From contig CAWFQE010000003.1 of the NCBI GenBank assembly GCA_963817885.1, positions 682,001 through 746,000 on the forward strand: a stretch of 64,000 bases of DNA, given 5' to 3'. The stretch's first letter is position 1. Each line of letters opens with the position of its first letter. Source of the DNA: CAVOHU01 sp963817885. Its GTDB lineage: Bacteria; Acidobacteriota; Vicinamibacteria; Vicinamibacterales; JAKQTR01. Made by a program: the position numbers and the translations under genes. The notes beneath the pieces are model-generated. The model made no database searches, was not told the origin of the DNA, and saw only the letters and a program-made list of their open reading frames with translations. Below, piece by piece: positions 28,796-41,577 of the stretch.

Positions 28796-29782
28796 ATGCG
28801 GCAACGACAACTGGGACGCCAGGGACTGAAGGTGCCGGCACTCGGCCTTGGCTGCATGGGCATGAGCGACTTCTACGCGGGCCGGGACGAGGCCGAGTCG
28901 ATGGCCACGCTGGCCCGCGCGCTTGAACTGGGCATCACGTTTCTCGACACCTCGGATGTGTACGGTCCTCACACGAATGAGGAACTGCTGGGGCGGTTCC
29001 TGCGCGGCAAGCGCGATCGCGTGGTGCTGGCGACCAAGTTCGGGAACGTCCGCGGGCCCGACGGGGCGTGGCGGGGCGTGAACGGCCGGCCCGAGTATGT
29101 CCGGCAGTGCTGCGAGGCGTCGCTCAAGCGCCTCCAGACCGACCACATCGATCTTTACTATCAGCATCGGGTGGATCCGGCGACGCCGATTGAGGAAACC
29201 GTGGGCGCGCTGGCGGCGCTGGTGAAAGCGGGCAAGGTCCGCTACATCGGGCTGTCCGAGGCGGCCCCGGGCACCATCCGGCGCGCGCACGCGGTGCATC
29301 CCGTGACGGCGCTGCAGACCGAATACTCGCTGTGGACGCGCGATGTCGAAGCGGAGATCCTGCCGACGCTCAGAGAACTGGGGATCGGCCTGGTGCCGTA
29401 CAGCCCGCTCGGACGCGGATTCCTGACAGGCAAGTACACGCGGCCCGAGGATCTGCCCGCCGACGATACCCGCAGGGGCCATCCGCGATTCCAGGCGGAG
29501 AACTTCGAGAAGAATCTGCAGTTGGTCGAGCGCGTCCGGCAGATCGCCCGCGAGAAGGGCGCAACCCCTGCCCAGCTCGCGCTGGCATGGGTGCTGGCAC
29601 AGGGCGAGGATGTGGTGCCCATCCCGGGCACAACCCGGCGAACCTCGCTCGAGGAGAACGCCAAGGCTGAGACGATCACACTGACGCCGGCCGATCTTGG
29701 TCGCATCAGCGAGGCCGTTCCGGTAGGCGCGGCGTCGGGAGCCCGCTACCCCGCGCAGGCGATGGCGTCGCTGAACAAGTAG
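28796..29782 (+). CDS. Aldo/keto reductase
   Basis: This 328-aa NADPH-dependent oxidoreductase starts at ATG 28796 behind AAAGGAG. The catalytic tetrad is intact: Asp51 and Tyr56 (FLDTSDVYGPH), Lys81 (LATKFG) and His124 (YYQHRVD). The cofactor loop is visible near VPIPGTTRRTSLEENAKA. The closest groups are the AKR11/AKR13-like reductases of bacterial soil genomes. Its physiological aldehyde or ketone substrate cannot be read from the sequence. It lies between the GH127 gene and the dipeptidase on the same strand, with its own promoter. Confidence 0.92.
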   Translation: MRQRQLGRQGLKVPALGLGCMGMSDFYAGRDEAESMATLARALELGITFLDTSDVYGPHTNEELLGRFLRGKRDRVVLATKFGNVRGPDGAWRGVNGRPEYVRQCCEASLKRLQTDHIDLYYQHRVDPATPIEETVGALAALVKAGKVRYIGLSEAAPGTIRRAHAVHPVTALQTEYSLWTRDVEAEILPTLRELGIGLVPYSPLGRGFLTGKYTRPEDLPADDTRRGHPRFQAENFEKNLQLVERVRQIAREKGATPAQLALAWVLAQGEDVVPIPGTTRRTSLEENAKAETITLTPADLGRISEAVPVGAASGARYPAQAMASLNK

Positions 29783-29848
29783 GCTGTGCTATCCTCTCGG
29801 CGCTCGTACTCCCGCCCCCCCGAAGACCCCGACCGAAGGAGTCTCTCC

Positions 29849-31444
29849 ATGCCAACGACACCAAGCCGGCGCAGGTTCCTGTTCATCTCGTTCTCCCTGG
29901 TCGCCCTCGTCCTGTTCCTGCAGCCGGGTTTCGCCACCGCGCCTCCCGCCGACGGGCCCATGTGCGAGTGCGAGGGCTGCACGAGCATCCTGGTCGGCAA
30001 GGCCGCCTCGACTGACGGCTCGACGATCACGTCCCACTCCTGCGACAGCACGACCGACCGCACGTGGATGAAGATGGAGCCGAACCGGAAGCACGAGCCG
30101 GGCCAGGTGGCGACCGTCTGGATGGATCCGAAGGAGACCAAGGGACCCGATGATCCCGATCGAATCCCGGCGGGCGAGATTCCCCAGGTCGCCGAGACCT
30201 ACCAGTTCCTGAACGCGGCCTACCCGATCATGAACGAGCACCAGCTCGCCATCGGCGAAACGACCTTCGGAGGGAAGCGCGAGCTCAAGAGCGACAACGG
30301 CATCATCGATTGCCCGGAGCTGTACCGGCTCGTGCTCGAACGCGCGAAGACGGCCCGCGAGGCGATTCGCATCGCGGACGATCTGACGAAGAAGTACGGC
30401 TACAACGACTACGGCGAGGCGTTCACGTTTGCCGATCCCAACGAGACGTGGCTGTTCGAGATTCTCGGGCCCGGGAAGGGCCGTAAAGGCGCCGTGTGGG
30501 CAGCCGTCCGCATTCCCGACGATCACGTGTCGGTGTCCGCCAACGCGCCGCGGATCCGCGGGCTCAACCTGGCCGATACCGAGCACGTCATGGCGTCGGC
30601 GAACGTGCAGTCGCTCGCTGAGGAGCTGGGCCTGTGGAGCCGGACGAGCGGCCAGGCGTTCGAGTTCTGCTACGCGTACGGCAGCCGGACGGCGATGGGC
30701 AGCCGCCGCCGCGAGTGGCGCGCGCTCAGCCGGATTGCGCCGTCGCTGAAGCTGGATGCCAACGCCGAGAACTATCCCATCTCGGTCAGGGCCGAACGGA
30801 AGCTGTCGGTAAAGGACATCTTCGAGATCTTCCGCGACACCTACGAGGACACGCCCTACGACATGACCCGCACGCTGATGAAGGTGGACCAGTCGGGCAA
30901 AGCGGCGAAGAACCCGATCGCGAATCCCTTCATGAACAACGACTACCTCGACGCGTTCAGGATTTCCTCCGAGCGCACCATCGCCTGCAAGCGCGCCACC
31001 TACCTTCAGGTGACCCAGTCGCGCGGCTGGCTGCCCAACCCGATCGGCGGCCTCGTGTGGCTCGGGTACGACAATCCCATGACGACCCCGCACATGCCCT
31101 TCTACATCGGCATCTCCCAGATGCCGGCCTCCTTCATGGTGGATGGCCGCGCGAAGTTCCGGCGCGACTGCGCGTGGTGGGCGTTCCGGCAGGTCAGCCA
31201 GCTGGCGTTCCTGCGGTGGCAGCCGATGGTGCAGGACATCGAGAAGGTCTGGCGGCCGATTGAAGACAAGGCGTACGCCGACCAGGCAAAGGTGGAAGCC
31301 GACGCGCTGGCGCTCTACAAGCAGGATCCCGCCAAGGCACGCGAGTTCCTGACGAAGTACTCGCAGACAATTGCCAACGGCGCCGTCGACGCCTACTGGA
31401 AGCTGGCGGACGATCTCTGGAGCAGATACACGAACTACTTCTGA
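29849..31444 (+). CDS. Secreted C69-family dipeptidase
   Basis: The 531-aa protein starts at ATG 29849 with AAGGAG upstream and has a long hydrophobic signal (RRFLFISFSLVALVLFLQP). After it, MCECEGCTSILVGKAASTDGS supplies the N-terminal-nucleophile Cys typical of C69/PepD enzymes, which mature by cleavage before the Cys. The body has the conserved ETTFGGK, DYGEAFTFADPNETW and PYDMT segments. It is likely a periplasmic dipeptidase. Several Cys lie close to the nucleophile, so the exact residue is inferred (CTSILVG). Confidence 0.9.
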   Translation: MPTTPSRRRFLFISFSLVALVLFLQPGFATAPPADGPMCECEGCTSILVGKAASTDGSTITSHSCDSTTDRTWMKMEPNRKHEPGQVATVWMDPKETKGPDDPDRIPAGEIPQVAETYQFLNAAYPIMNEHQLAIGETTFGGKRELKSDNGIIDCPELYRLVLERAKTAREAIRIADDLTKKYGYNDYGEAFTFADPNETWLFEILGPGKGRKGAVWAAVRIPDDHVSVSANAPRIRGLNLADTEHVMASANVQSLAEELGLWSRTSGQAFEFCYAYGSRTAMGSRRREWRALSRIAPSLKLDANAENYPISVRAERKLSVKDIFEIFRDTYEDTPYDMTRTLMKVDQSGKAAKNPIANPFMNNDYLDAFRISSERTIACKRATYLQVTQSRGWLPNPIGGLVWLGYDNPMTTPHMPFYIGISQMPASFMVDGRAKFRRDCAWWAFRQVSQLAFLRWQPMVQDIEKVWRPIEDKAYADQAKVEADALALYKQDPAKAREFLTKYSQTIANGAVDAYWKLADDLWSRYTNYF

Positions 31445-31461
31445 GGCTTCGCCTGCTGGCA

Positions 31462-31496
31462 GCAGGTTGCAGGTTATAGGTTACAGGTTACAGGGC
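31462..31496. repeat. Heptamer array, unit ACAGGTT/GCAGGTT (site 3)
   Basis: Five 7-bp units (GCAGGTT x2, ATAGGTT, ACAGGTT, ACAGGGC) start 17 nt after the dipeptidase stop. They are the reverse complement type of the CCTGTAA array at 19578. Confidence 0.75.
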
Positions 31497-31590
31497 GACT
31501 CGCTGGTACGCGCGGCGCTATGGTGCGGCGGGTGGCCGGGCGTCCAGGCACCTGGACGGGCCCTGAGGCTCCCCGAGCCCCTCGACCTCG

Positions 31591-31669
31591 CTCGCCCTTC
31601 GACATGGCTCAGAGCGTGGTGAGCTTGCCGAACCACGGGGCTCCCTGAGCTGGAGTCGAAGGGAGCGAG
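31591..31669. repeat. Palindromic intergenic element, about 80 bp
   Basis: Outer arms CTCGCCCTTCGAC / GTCGAAGGGAGCGAG, middle arms TGGCTCAG / CTGAGCTGG and inner arms CGTGGT / ACCACG form a long interrupted hairpin. It resembles the CCCTTCGAC...GTCGAAGG palindromes scattered through many bacterial genomes. Confidence 0.65.
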
Positions 31670-31732
31670 CGGGATCGCCGGAGCAGCATGCCGCGGCGCG
31701 CCAGTCGCACGCCACCGTGTTCTTCGCAAGAC

Positions 31733-31784
31733 TTATTCGATCCTGAAGACGTAGTCGACCTGGCCGAATCGCACCTGGTCGCCA
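31733..31784 (-). pseudogene. Remnant of a second FHA-domain gene 3' end
   Basis: On the minus strand this encodes GDQVRFGQVDYVFRIE and a TAA stop, matching the last 16 residues of the intact cNMP/FHA protein (GDQVRFGLVDFVFRIE) with two changes. The DNA at 31736-31782 matches 31831-31877 with about three mismatches. It is a partial tandem duplication or the tail of a lost paralogue. Confidence 0.65.
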
Positions 31785-31827
31785 TCCATGCCGCCCTACC
31801 ACGCCAACCAGTGGAAGCTCCCGTTCG

Positions 31828-32565
31828 CTACTCGATCCTGAACACGAAGTCGACCAGGCCGAATCGCACCTGGTCGCCGCTTCGAATGATCGCTTCGACG
31901 CCGGCCTGCACGCGGACTTCATTCACGAAGGTGCCGTTGGCGCTCGGCGCCTCCTCGAGTACGGAATACGTGCCGTCGTGAAACGTGATGAACGCGTGGC
32001 GCCGCCCGGCGCTCCGGCCGTTCTCGAGCGAGGTCAGGTCGATATCCGGCACCTGCCGGGTCGTGCGATCGATGCGGCCGACCAGGGCGCGGCCGCGGGG
32101 CACCGCCATCCGCTTTCCCGACTGGCGTTCCACGAGCATGGCACTCTGCTGGGACGACGCCCCGGCCGGTCGAGGCGCGCGCCAGTCGGCCTCCCAGTAC
32201 TCGTGGAGACGACCGGTGAGCCGGCGGATCAGCTGGAACGGGACATCAGGACGTTCCAGCGCCACCTGGCGGAAGCCCGGAGCATCCAGTTTGAGGGCGC
32301 TGAAGTCGGTCACCGCCCGAGCGGTCACCTCGCGAGGCGTGCCCTCGAACAGCGAGACCTCGCCGAAGCAATCGCCGGCATCGAGCACCGCCACCTGTTC
32401 CTGAACGCCGGCGCGGCGGCGTAGCAGCTCGACCCGTCCGGCCTGGATGATGAACATCTCCGCGGATGAGTCGCCCTCCTCGAAGATGACGTCGCCGGCG
32501 TTCCCCGTGACGATGAATCGATGGAGACCGTCGGCTGGAATGCCACCCCCGTCGGAGTTTCCCAT
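31828..32565 (-). CDS. Cyclic-nucleotide-binding plus FHA domain protein
   Basis: The 245-aa protein starts at ATG 32565 with AGGGAG upstream; a longer frame to 32760 would cross the uvrA promoter. Residues about 10-125 form a CAP-like cNMP-binding domain (GDVIFEEGDSSAEMFIIQAGRVELL ... DAGDCFGEVSLFEGTPREVTARA, the phosphate-binding cassette). Residues about 155-245 form an FHA domain (ALVGRI, GRRHAFI, SANGTFVN), which binds phosphothreonine peptides. There is no DNA-binding helix or enzyme domain, so it is likely an adaptor linking a nucleotide second messenger to Ser/Thr kinase signalling. Confidence 0.87.
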   Translation of the reverse strand: MGNSDGGGIPADGLHRFIVTGNAGDVIFEEGDSSAEMFIIQAGRVELLRRRAGVQEQVAVLDAGDCFGEVSLFEGTPREVTARAVTDFSALKLDAPGFRQVALERPDVPFQLIRRLTGRLHEYWEADWRAPRPAGASSQQSAMLVERQSGKRMAVPRGRALVGRIDRTTRQVPDIDLTSLENGRSAGRRHAFITFHDGTYSVLEEAPSANGTFVNEVRVQAGVEAIIRSGDQVRFGLVDFVFRIE

Positions 32566-32753
32566 GGAGGCTCCCTGTTTGCGCTTCCGCGCCTGGACCC
32601 CGATCGTCGCCCGGCCGAGCCCGGGCTCCACGGCCCGAACCCTGGCTTGAATCAGCCCTTTGTAGCACACCGCCGGCGCATTGATACAGGCGGGGCCCGG
32701 CCTCGTGCGCCCGGGCGAGCCGCCCGACCGACGACACCCGGTGTGCGCCCGTG

Positions 32754-32759
32754 GTAACA
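32754..32759 (+). promoter_or_regulatory. -10-like TAACAT before uvrA
   Basis: TAACAT ends 33 nt before the chosen ATG. A GTG start at 32751 would lie inside the promoter, supporting ATG 32793. The LexA status is unknown; no SOS-box consensus was recognised. Confidence 0.3.
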
Positions 32760-32792
32760 TCGTATGTTTGGAGAAGGGCCTGGAATCCCGCT

Positions 32793-35896
<3,104 letters not shown>

Positions 35897-35900
<4 letters not shown>

Positions 35901-37243
35901 AACTCGAACGAACGATCGTCTCGCTCGCCGTGGGCAGCGTGATGCTGATGGGCGCCTTCGGGTCAGTCGGGGCGGCCCGCCAGCAGATCGCGTTCGAAGA
36001 CGTCCTCGCCAATCTGAAAGCCACCGCGCCGGCCAACCGCCTTCAGGCGCTCAAGATGCTCAGGGAGTCAGGCTACCTCGAGGCGTCGCTCCCGGTGGCG
36101 CCGCTGATGACCGACCTGGTCAAGGACGTGCAGATCGACGCCATCGACACCGAGATCAGCCTGTTCCTGGTCGACGAAGAATTCACGCGGCAGGTCGGCC
36201 GGGAGGCCGTCGGGAAAGGCAATCCGTCGCTGGCGCTGCTGGCCTTCGCGCAGGGGCCCGGATCGACGGTGGCCAACCAGGCGCCGCCGGCGGTGATTTC
36301 GGGGCTGGTCGGCGCGATGAAGTCGGGCATCCTCGAAGTCCGGTTCGAGGCGACATACGCCCTGGGCGTGCTCGGGCCGCCGCTCGTGAAGACCGGCGCG
36401 TTGCACGACGGCAAGGCCGCCGTGGATCGCCTGCTGGCCCTGATGCAGGACGCCGATCCGGCCATGCGCCTGGCCGCGACCCACGTGCTGGCGCGGCTGA
36501 TGGGCACGGCGCGCCTGCTGCCCGAGCGCAACCGCGAGCTGCTGGACATCCGGCAGACAGTGGGGGATCAGTTCGTCGTCGGGCTCAACGACCCCGACCC
36601 GCTGCAGCGGCTGGCCTGCATGAAGGCGCTCGGCGACGTGCGTCACGACCGCGGGCTGCAGGCGCTCACCGATCAGCTGGCCTACTACAAGAGGGGCGAG
36701 GTGGCGATCGCCGCGCTGGATGCGATTGCCCGAATCGCCCACCCGTCGAGCCTTCAGCTGCTGACCTCGCAGCTCGACTCGAGCGACGAGCAGACGCGCG
36801 TGCTGGCCGTGGAAGGCATCGCGCGCATCAACGACCGGATCGCGATCCAGGCGCTCGAGAGCCGCGTCGGCGACGACCGATCGAGGAAAGTGAAGCTCGC
36901 GCTGGCGTTCGCGCGCTATCGCGCCACCGGGGCCAGCCAGATCGGCGTGATCGTCGAGGCCCTCCGGCCGAACGTGTTCGGCTCCAGGACGCTTCAGGGC
37001 CAGGCGTGGAACTACCTGATCGAACTCGGTTCCGAAATCGTGCCGTCGCTGCTTCCGTTCCTGCAGAGCAAGGATATCGACACGCGCTCCATGGTGGCCG
37101 AGGCGCTGGGCGTCATCGGCGACCCCAGGGCGCTGCCCTCGCTCGACGCCGCGCTGCAGGACCCGAGCCGGACCGTGGCCTCCGCCGTCGCGCGATCGAT
37201 CAAGCGCCTTCGTCCGAGGCCGGCCGGGGCCGCCCGGATGTAG
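35897..37243 (+). CDS. Exported HEAT-repeat protein
   Basis: This 448-aa protein starts within the uvrA stop (ATGA overlap), so it is translationally coupled. It has a signal-like N-terminus (TIVSLAVGSVMLMGAFGSVGAA), followed by about ten HEAT/armadillo-type helical pairs with the LRDPDPxVRxxA-like pattern (for example VGLNDPDPLQRLACMKALGDV, LLPFLQSKDIDTRSMVAEALGVIGD, LDAALQDPSRTVASAVARSI). It is likely a periplasmic scaffold for protein interaction. There is no functional link to repair beyond the operon; the partner is unknown. Confidence 0.8.
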
Positions 37244-37273
37244 GCGTTCCAGCCCGAAGCCGGCCAATCGCCC

Positions 37274-37963
37274 ATGCGCGCGCTCCCGCGTTCGTTCTAT
37301 GACCGGCCAACGCTGAAGGTCGCGGGGGATCTGCTCGGCAAGGTCCTCGTGCATCAGGCCAGTGCCGGCACGACGGCCGGGGTCATCGTCGAGGCTGAGG
37401 CCTATATCGGCGAATCCGATCCCGCCTCGCATGCCGCCCCCGGACGCACCGCGCGCAATCAGCCGATGTACGGCGAGCCGGGGCACGCATACGTGTACTT
37501 CAACTACGGCGTGCACTTCATGATGAACGTGGTAACCGAGGCGATCGGCCGTCCCGCGGCGATACTGATCCGCGCCCTCGATCCGCTGGACGGCGTTTCG
37601 CTGATGCGAACGCGCCGGGGATTGCGAAAGGACGGCTCGCCGATTCCCGACCCTGATCTGTGCCGCGGCCCGGGCAACCTCACACGGGCCATGGGCATCA
37701 CGCTCGATTTGAACCACGAGGATTTGACCCGGGCTGGACGCTCCGGCCGATCCCGCGTCGAGTCGCCGCTCCAGTCACCCGCGTTGCGCGCGGCGGCGAG
37801 GCCGGCGTTCTCTGGCCGTATCTGGCTCGAGGATCGACTCGTTCGCGTCGATCGCATCGCCTGGACTCCCCGGATCGGGATCCGCGTGGGAACCGATCGG
37901 AAGTGGCGATGCTACGTGGTTGGAAGCGCCTGCGTGTCGGCCGGGCTCCGGCGCCAGGGTTGA
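37274..37963 (+). CDS. DNA-3-methyladenine glycosylase (Mpg/AAG family)
   Basis: This 229-aa enzyme removes alkylated or deaminated purines. Family motifs are intact: the N-terminus LPRSFYDRPTLKVAGDLLGKVLV, the catalytic Glu in GVIVEAEAYIGESDPASHA, the intercalating Tyr in MYGEPGHAYVYFNYG and the C-terminal RDPRIGIR-like TPRIGIRVG. It lies 30 nt after the HEAT gene in the uvrA direction, so uvrA, the HEAT gene and mpg may form a repair-linked operon. It converges on degP. Confidence 0.93.
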   Translation: MRALPRSFYDRPTLKVAGDLLGKVLVHQASAGTTAGVIVEAEAYIGESDPASHAAPGRTARNQPMYGEPGHAYVYFNYGVHFMMNVVTEAIGRPAAILIRALDPLDGVSLMRTRRGLRKDGSPIPDPDLCRGPGNLTRAMGITLDLNHEDLTRAGRSGRSRVESPLQSPALRAAARPAFSGRIWLEDRLVRVDRIAWTPRIGIRVGTDRKWRCYVVGSACVSAGLRRQG

Positions 37964-38006
37964 ATCAGGCTGGCCGTCCGCTGACGGGCGAACGGATCCG
38001 CCCCCG

Positions 38007-39182
<1,176 letters not shown>

Positions 39183-39224
39183 CTGTGGCTATCCCTTCGG
39201 CCCGCCCGCGGACCGGGCGGAAGG

Positions 39225-39635
39225 TCAAAGGACTTCGATCCGTCGCGGCTTGGCGAGCACCTTCGGGACCACGATGGACAGGACGCCATCGGCGAAATCG
39301 GCCGACATGGCCTCGGCATCGATGGGCTGTCCCAGGGAGAAGGTTCTCGAAAAGGCTCCGTGGCCCCGCTCGACGCGGTGAAAGCGGCACTGCGCCGTCC
39401 GCAGGGAGGGGCGCTCGCCGCGCAGGATCACGGTGTCGCGCAGGACTTCGATCCTGACGTTCTCGCGGGACAGGCCGGGCAGCTCGGCGTTGATGACGAA
39501 ACGGTCGGCGCCCTCGTAGACGTCGACGGCGGGTGTCCACCCGGGTGCAGATTCCCCACCCAGACGGTTCATCCGTTCGTGAAGGGCGAGCAGATCGTGG
39601 AGCGGATCCCAGCGGGCAAAGGCCACGATCCGCAT
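39225..39635 (-). CDS. Small heat shock protein, Hsp20 family
   Basis: This 136-aa protein starts MRIVAFARWDPLHDLLALHERMNRL, the usual Hsp20 N-terminus, which decides the start over an in-frame TTG at 39659. The alpha-crystallin domain runs from about 40 to 130 (PAVDVYEGADRFVINAELPGL ... GAFSRTFSLGQPIDAEAMSADFADGVLSI). The C-terminal I-x-I-like motif is replaced by RRIEVL. It is a holdase chaperone. It is divergent from efp; a 9-bp inverted repeat ATCGTAGCA / TGCTACGAT spans the intergenic region. No CIRCE element was seen. Confidence 0.92.
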   Translation of the reverse strand: MRIVAFARWDPLHDLLALHERMNRLGGESAPGWTPAVDVYEGADRFVINAELPGLSRENVRIEVLRDTVILRGERPSLRTAQCRFHRVERGHGAFSRTFSLGQPIDAEAMSADFADGVLSIVVPKVLAKPRRIEVL

Positions 39636-39645
39636 CGTAGCATGA

Positions 39646-39675
39646 TTGAAGGGCCCCAAAAAGGTGTGCTACGAT
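39646..39675 (+). promoter_or_regulatory. Promoter TTGAAG-18-TACGAT of efp
   Basis: The -35 is at 39646-39651 and the -10 at 39670-39675, giving a leader of about 70 nt before the efp ATG. The -10 is one arm of a 9-bp inverted repeat whose other arm (39634-39642) overlaps the hsp20 start. Confidence 0.55.
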
Positions 39676-39752
39676 CGCCAGTCTGTACAAGTGAAATTGC
39701 CCGACAGCAGGGCGGAATGCGGCCCGCCGGCGGCCGCGTATGCGAGACCAGG

Positions 39753-40316
39753 ATGAGTTCGATTCAGGCGACACGACTCCGCAAGGGACACATCATCAAG
39801 ATGGGCGAGGACCTGTTCCGGATCCTCGAGCTGTCGCATGTCACCCCGGGCAATCTCCGGGGGTTCGTGCGGGTCAAGCTCCGCAATCTCAGGAACGGCT
39901 CCCTCTCCGACCAGCGCCTGCGATCGGAAGACACCATCGAACGCGCCACGCTCGACGAGCGTGAGATGCAGTACATGTACAACGACGCTGCCGGGTACCA
40001 CTTCATGGACACCAGCAGCTACGAGCAGCTCACCCTCTCGGAAGAGGTGCTGGGCGAGCTGGCCGGCTACCTGGTGGCGGAGTCGACCATCAACGTCGAG
40101 TTCTACGAGAACGATCCGGTCGGAATCGAGCTGCCCCAGACGGTCGATCTCGTGGTGACCGATACGGCGCCGGGCATCAAGGGGGCGACGGCCAGCGCGC
40201 AGGTCAAGCCGGCCACCCTCGAGACCGGCATCGTCGTGTCGGTGCCGCCCTTCGTGAATGTCGGCGACAAAGTCCGCGTCAACACCGAAACCGGCGAATA
40301 CCAGTCGCGCGCCTGA
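39753..40316 (+). CDS. efp: Elongation factor P
   Basis: This 187-aa factor relieves ribosome stalling at polyproline. It has the KOW-like first domain, then two OB domains (MQYMYNDAAGYHFMDTSSYEQ and the C-terminal GDKVRVNTETGEY). ATG 39753 gives the family N-terminus; the open frame extends far upstream without biological support. The tip loop of domain I reads VTPGNLRGF: Asn34 replaces the Lys/Arg that is modified in E. coli (PGKGQAF) or Pseudomonas. No epmA, epmB or earP gene is present in the window. tdk follows in 33 nt. Confidence 0.95.
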   Translation: MSSIQATRLRKGHIIKMGEDLFRILELSHVTPGNLRGFVRVKLRNLRNGSLSDQRLRSEDTIERATLDEREMQYMYNDAAGYHFMDTSSYEQLTLSEEVLGELAGYLVAESTINVEFYENDPVGIELPQTVDLVVTDTAPGIKGATASAQVKPATLETGIVVSVPPFVNVGDKVRVNTETGEYQSRA

Positions 40317-40349
40317 AGGGGCGAGTGCAGCGGAGACGAGGCCGCGCTC

Positions 40350-40928
40350 ATGGAAGTTGTCCAACGCCAGTCGGGCTGGATCGAGGTCATCTGCGGCAGC
40401 ATGTTCAGCGGCAAGAGCGAGGAGCTCATCCGCCGCCTGCGCCGCGCGCAGATCGCCCGCCAGAAGGTCCAGATCTTCAAGCCCGGGTTCGACAGCCGGT
40501 TCAGCGAAGACGAGATCGTGTCGCACAGCGAGCAGCGGATTCCCTCGCGCAACGTGACCACGGCGGCCGAGCTGCTGAACGCGGTTGACGAGGATACCGA
40601 GGTGGTGGGCGTGGACGAGGGGCAGTTCTTCGACGCCGAGCTGCCGGCGGTGTGCAACACGCTGGCGAGCCGCGGCAAGCGCGTGATCGTGGCCGGGCTG
40701 GACCAGGACTACCTCGGCAAGCCGTTCGAGCCGATGCCGCAGCTGCTGGCGATCGCGGAGTACATCACCAAGACGCTGGCGATCTGCATGGTGTGCGGCA
40801 ACCCGGCGAATCACACGCAGCGGCTGGTCGCGAGCAGCGATCGCCTGCTGCTCGGCGCCCAGGGCACCTACGAGGCCCGCTGCCGTAAGTGCTTCGATCC
40901 GAGCCTGGCGAGCAGCGAACACAAGTAG
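40350..40928 (+). CDS. tdk: Thymidine kinase
   Basis: This 192-aa type II thymidine kinase phosphorylates thymidine in the salvage pathway. Seen: the P-loop GSMFSGKSEEL, the catalytic Glu in VDEGQFFD, the lasso-domain zinc cysteines CMVCG ... CRKC, and substrate-binding residues near ASSDRLLLGAQGTYEARC. It lies 33 nt after efp on the same strand and is probably co-transcribed. Confidence 0.96.
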   Translation: MEVVQRQSGWIEVICGSMFSGKSEELIRRLRRAQIARQKVQIFKPGFDSRFSEDEIVSHSEQRIPSRNVTTAAELLNAVDEDTEVVGVDEGQFFDAELPAVCNTLASRGKRVIVAGLDQDYLGKPFEPMPQLLAIAEYITKTLAICMVCGNPANHTQRLVASSDRLLLGAQGTYEARCRKCFDPSLASSEHK

Positions 40929-40991
40929 TCCGGTTCGAACTCATCCCGGGCGGGCGGGGAACATGGCCGCCGCGCCGGTGTCCAATTCCCT

Positions 40992-41549
40992 GTGGCCGAT
41001 CCACTCAACACCCTGCTGTTCCTGCTCGGCGTCGGATTCCTCGGCGCCAATCTCCTGGTGTTCCAGTCAGTGGTGCAATTCCGCCGGCTGCGGCGGTCGG
41101 CCGTGCTGACCTGGAAGCTTCCCAGGCCCAGGCTGCACGCCGTCTACCTGGCCGTGGCCGTCGGTCTCGGCCTGGTGCTCATCTACAAGACGGTCGGGCT
41201 CCACTGGCCGCTGTGGCGGGTGTTCGGCGAATCGATGATGCTGGCCTACTACGGGGCCGCGTATCCGTCGAGCCTGGGCATCCGGCGGGGCATTTACCAG
41301 GGCGGCGTGTGGATGGATCGCGTCTTCGTGAGGTGGGCGGACATCGCCGGTGCGCGCTGGCGGGACGAGGCGGGACCGACGCTGGTGGCGGTGGCGCGGG
41401 GCCGGCAATCCGCGTGGCGCCTTGCCGTTCCCATCGAGCACTACGCGGAGGCGAGGCGGCTGCTCCGCGATCACGTCGCCTCGCACGATCTCCACCTGGA
41501 CGGCGTCGGGCTGCACCTTGGCGGCCACGACGAGCGCGACGATCTCTAG
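40992..41549 (+). CDS. Hypothetical membrane protein with two or three helices
   Basis: This 185-aa protein (GTG start) has hydrophobic segments at about residues 5-25, 50-70 and possibly 78-95, followed by a soluble PH-like/DUF5673-like C-terminal part (SSLGIRRGIYQGGVWMDRVFVRWADIAGARW). I do not recognise a family with confidence. It lies after tdk and ends 28 bp from the convergent phosphatidyltransferase gene. Confidence 0.7.
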   Translation: MADPLNTLLFLLGVGFLGANLLVFQSVVQFRRLRRSAVLTWKLPRPRLHAVYLAVAVGLGLVLIYKTVGLHWPLWRVFGESMMLAYYGAAYPSSLGIRRGIYQGGVWMDRVFVRWADIAGARWRDEAGPTLVAVARGRQSAWRLAVPIEHYAEARRLLRDHVASHDLHLDGVGLHLGGHDERDDL

Positions 41550-41577
41550 CAGCCCGTGGTGCAGGAACGCCCGGGGC

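Larger units (their letters stand above)
31445..31827. other. 383-bp gene-free gap with three kinds of repeat
   Basis: No intact gene is seen. The gap holds a heptamer array (31462-31496), a large palindromic element (31591-31669) and a short copy of the 3' end of the next gene (31733-31784). Confidence 0.65.
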
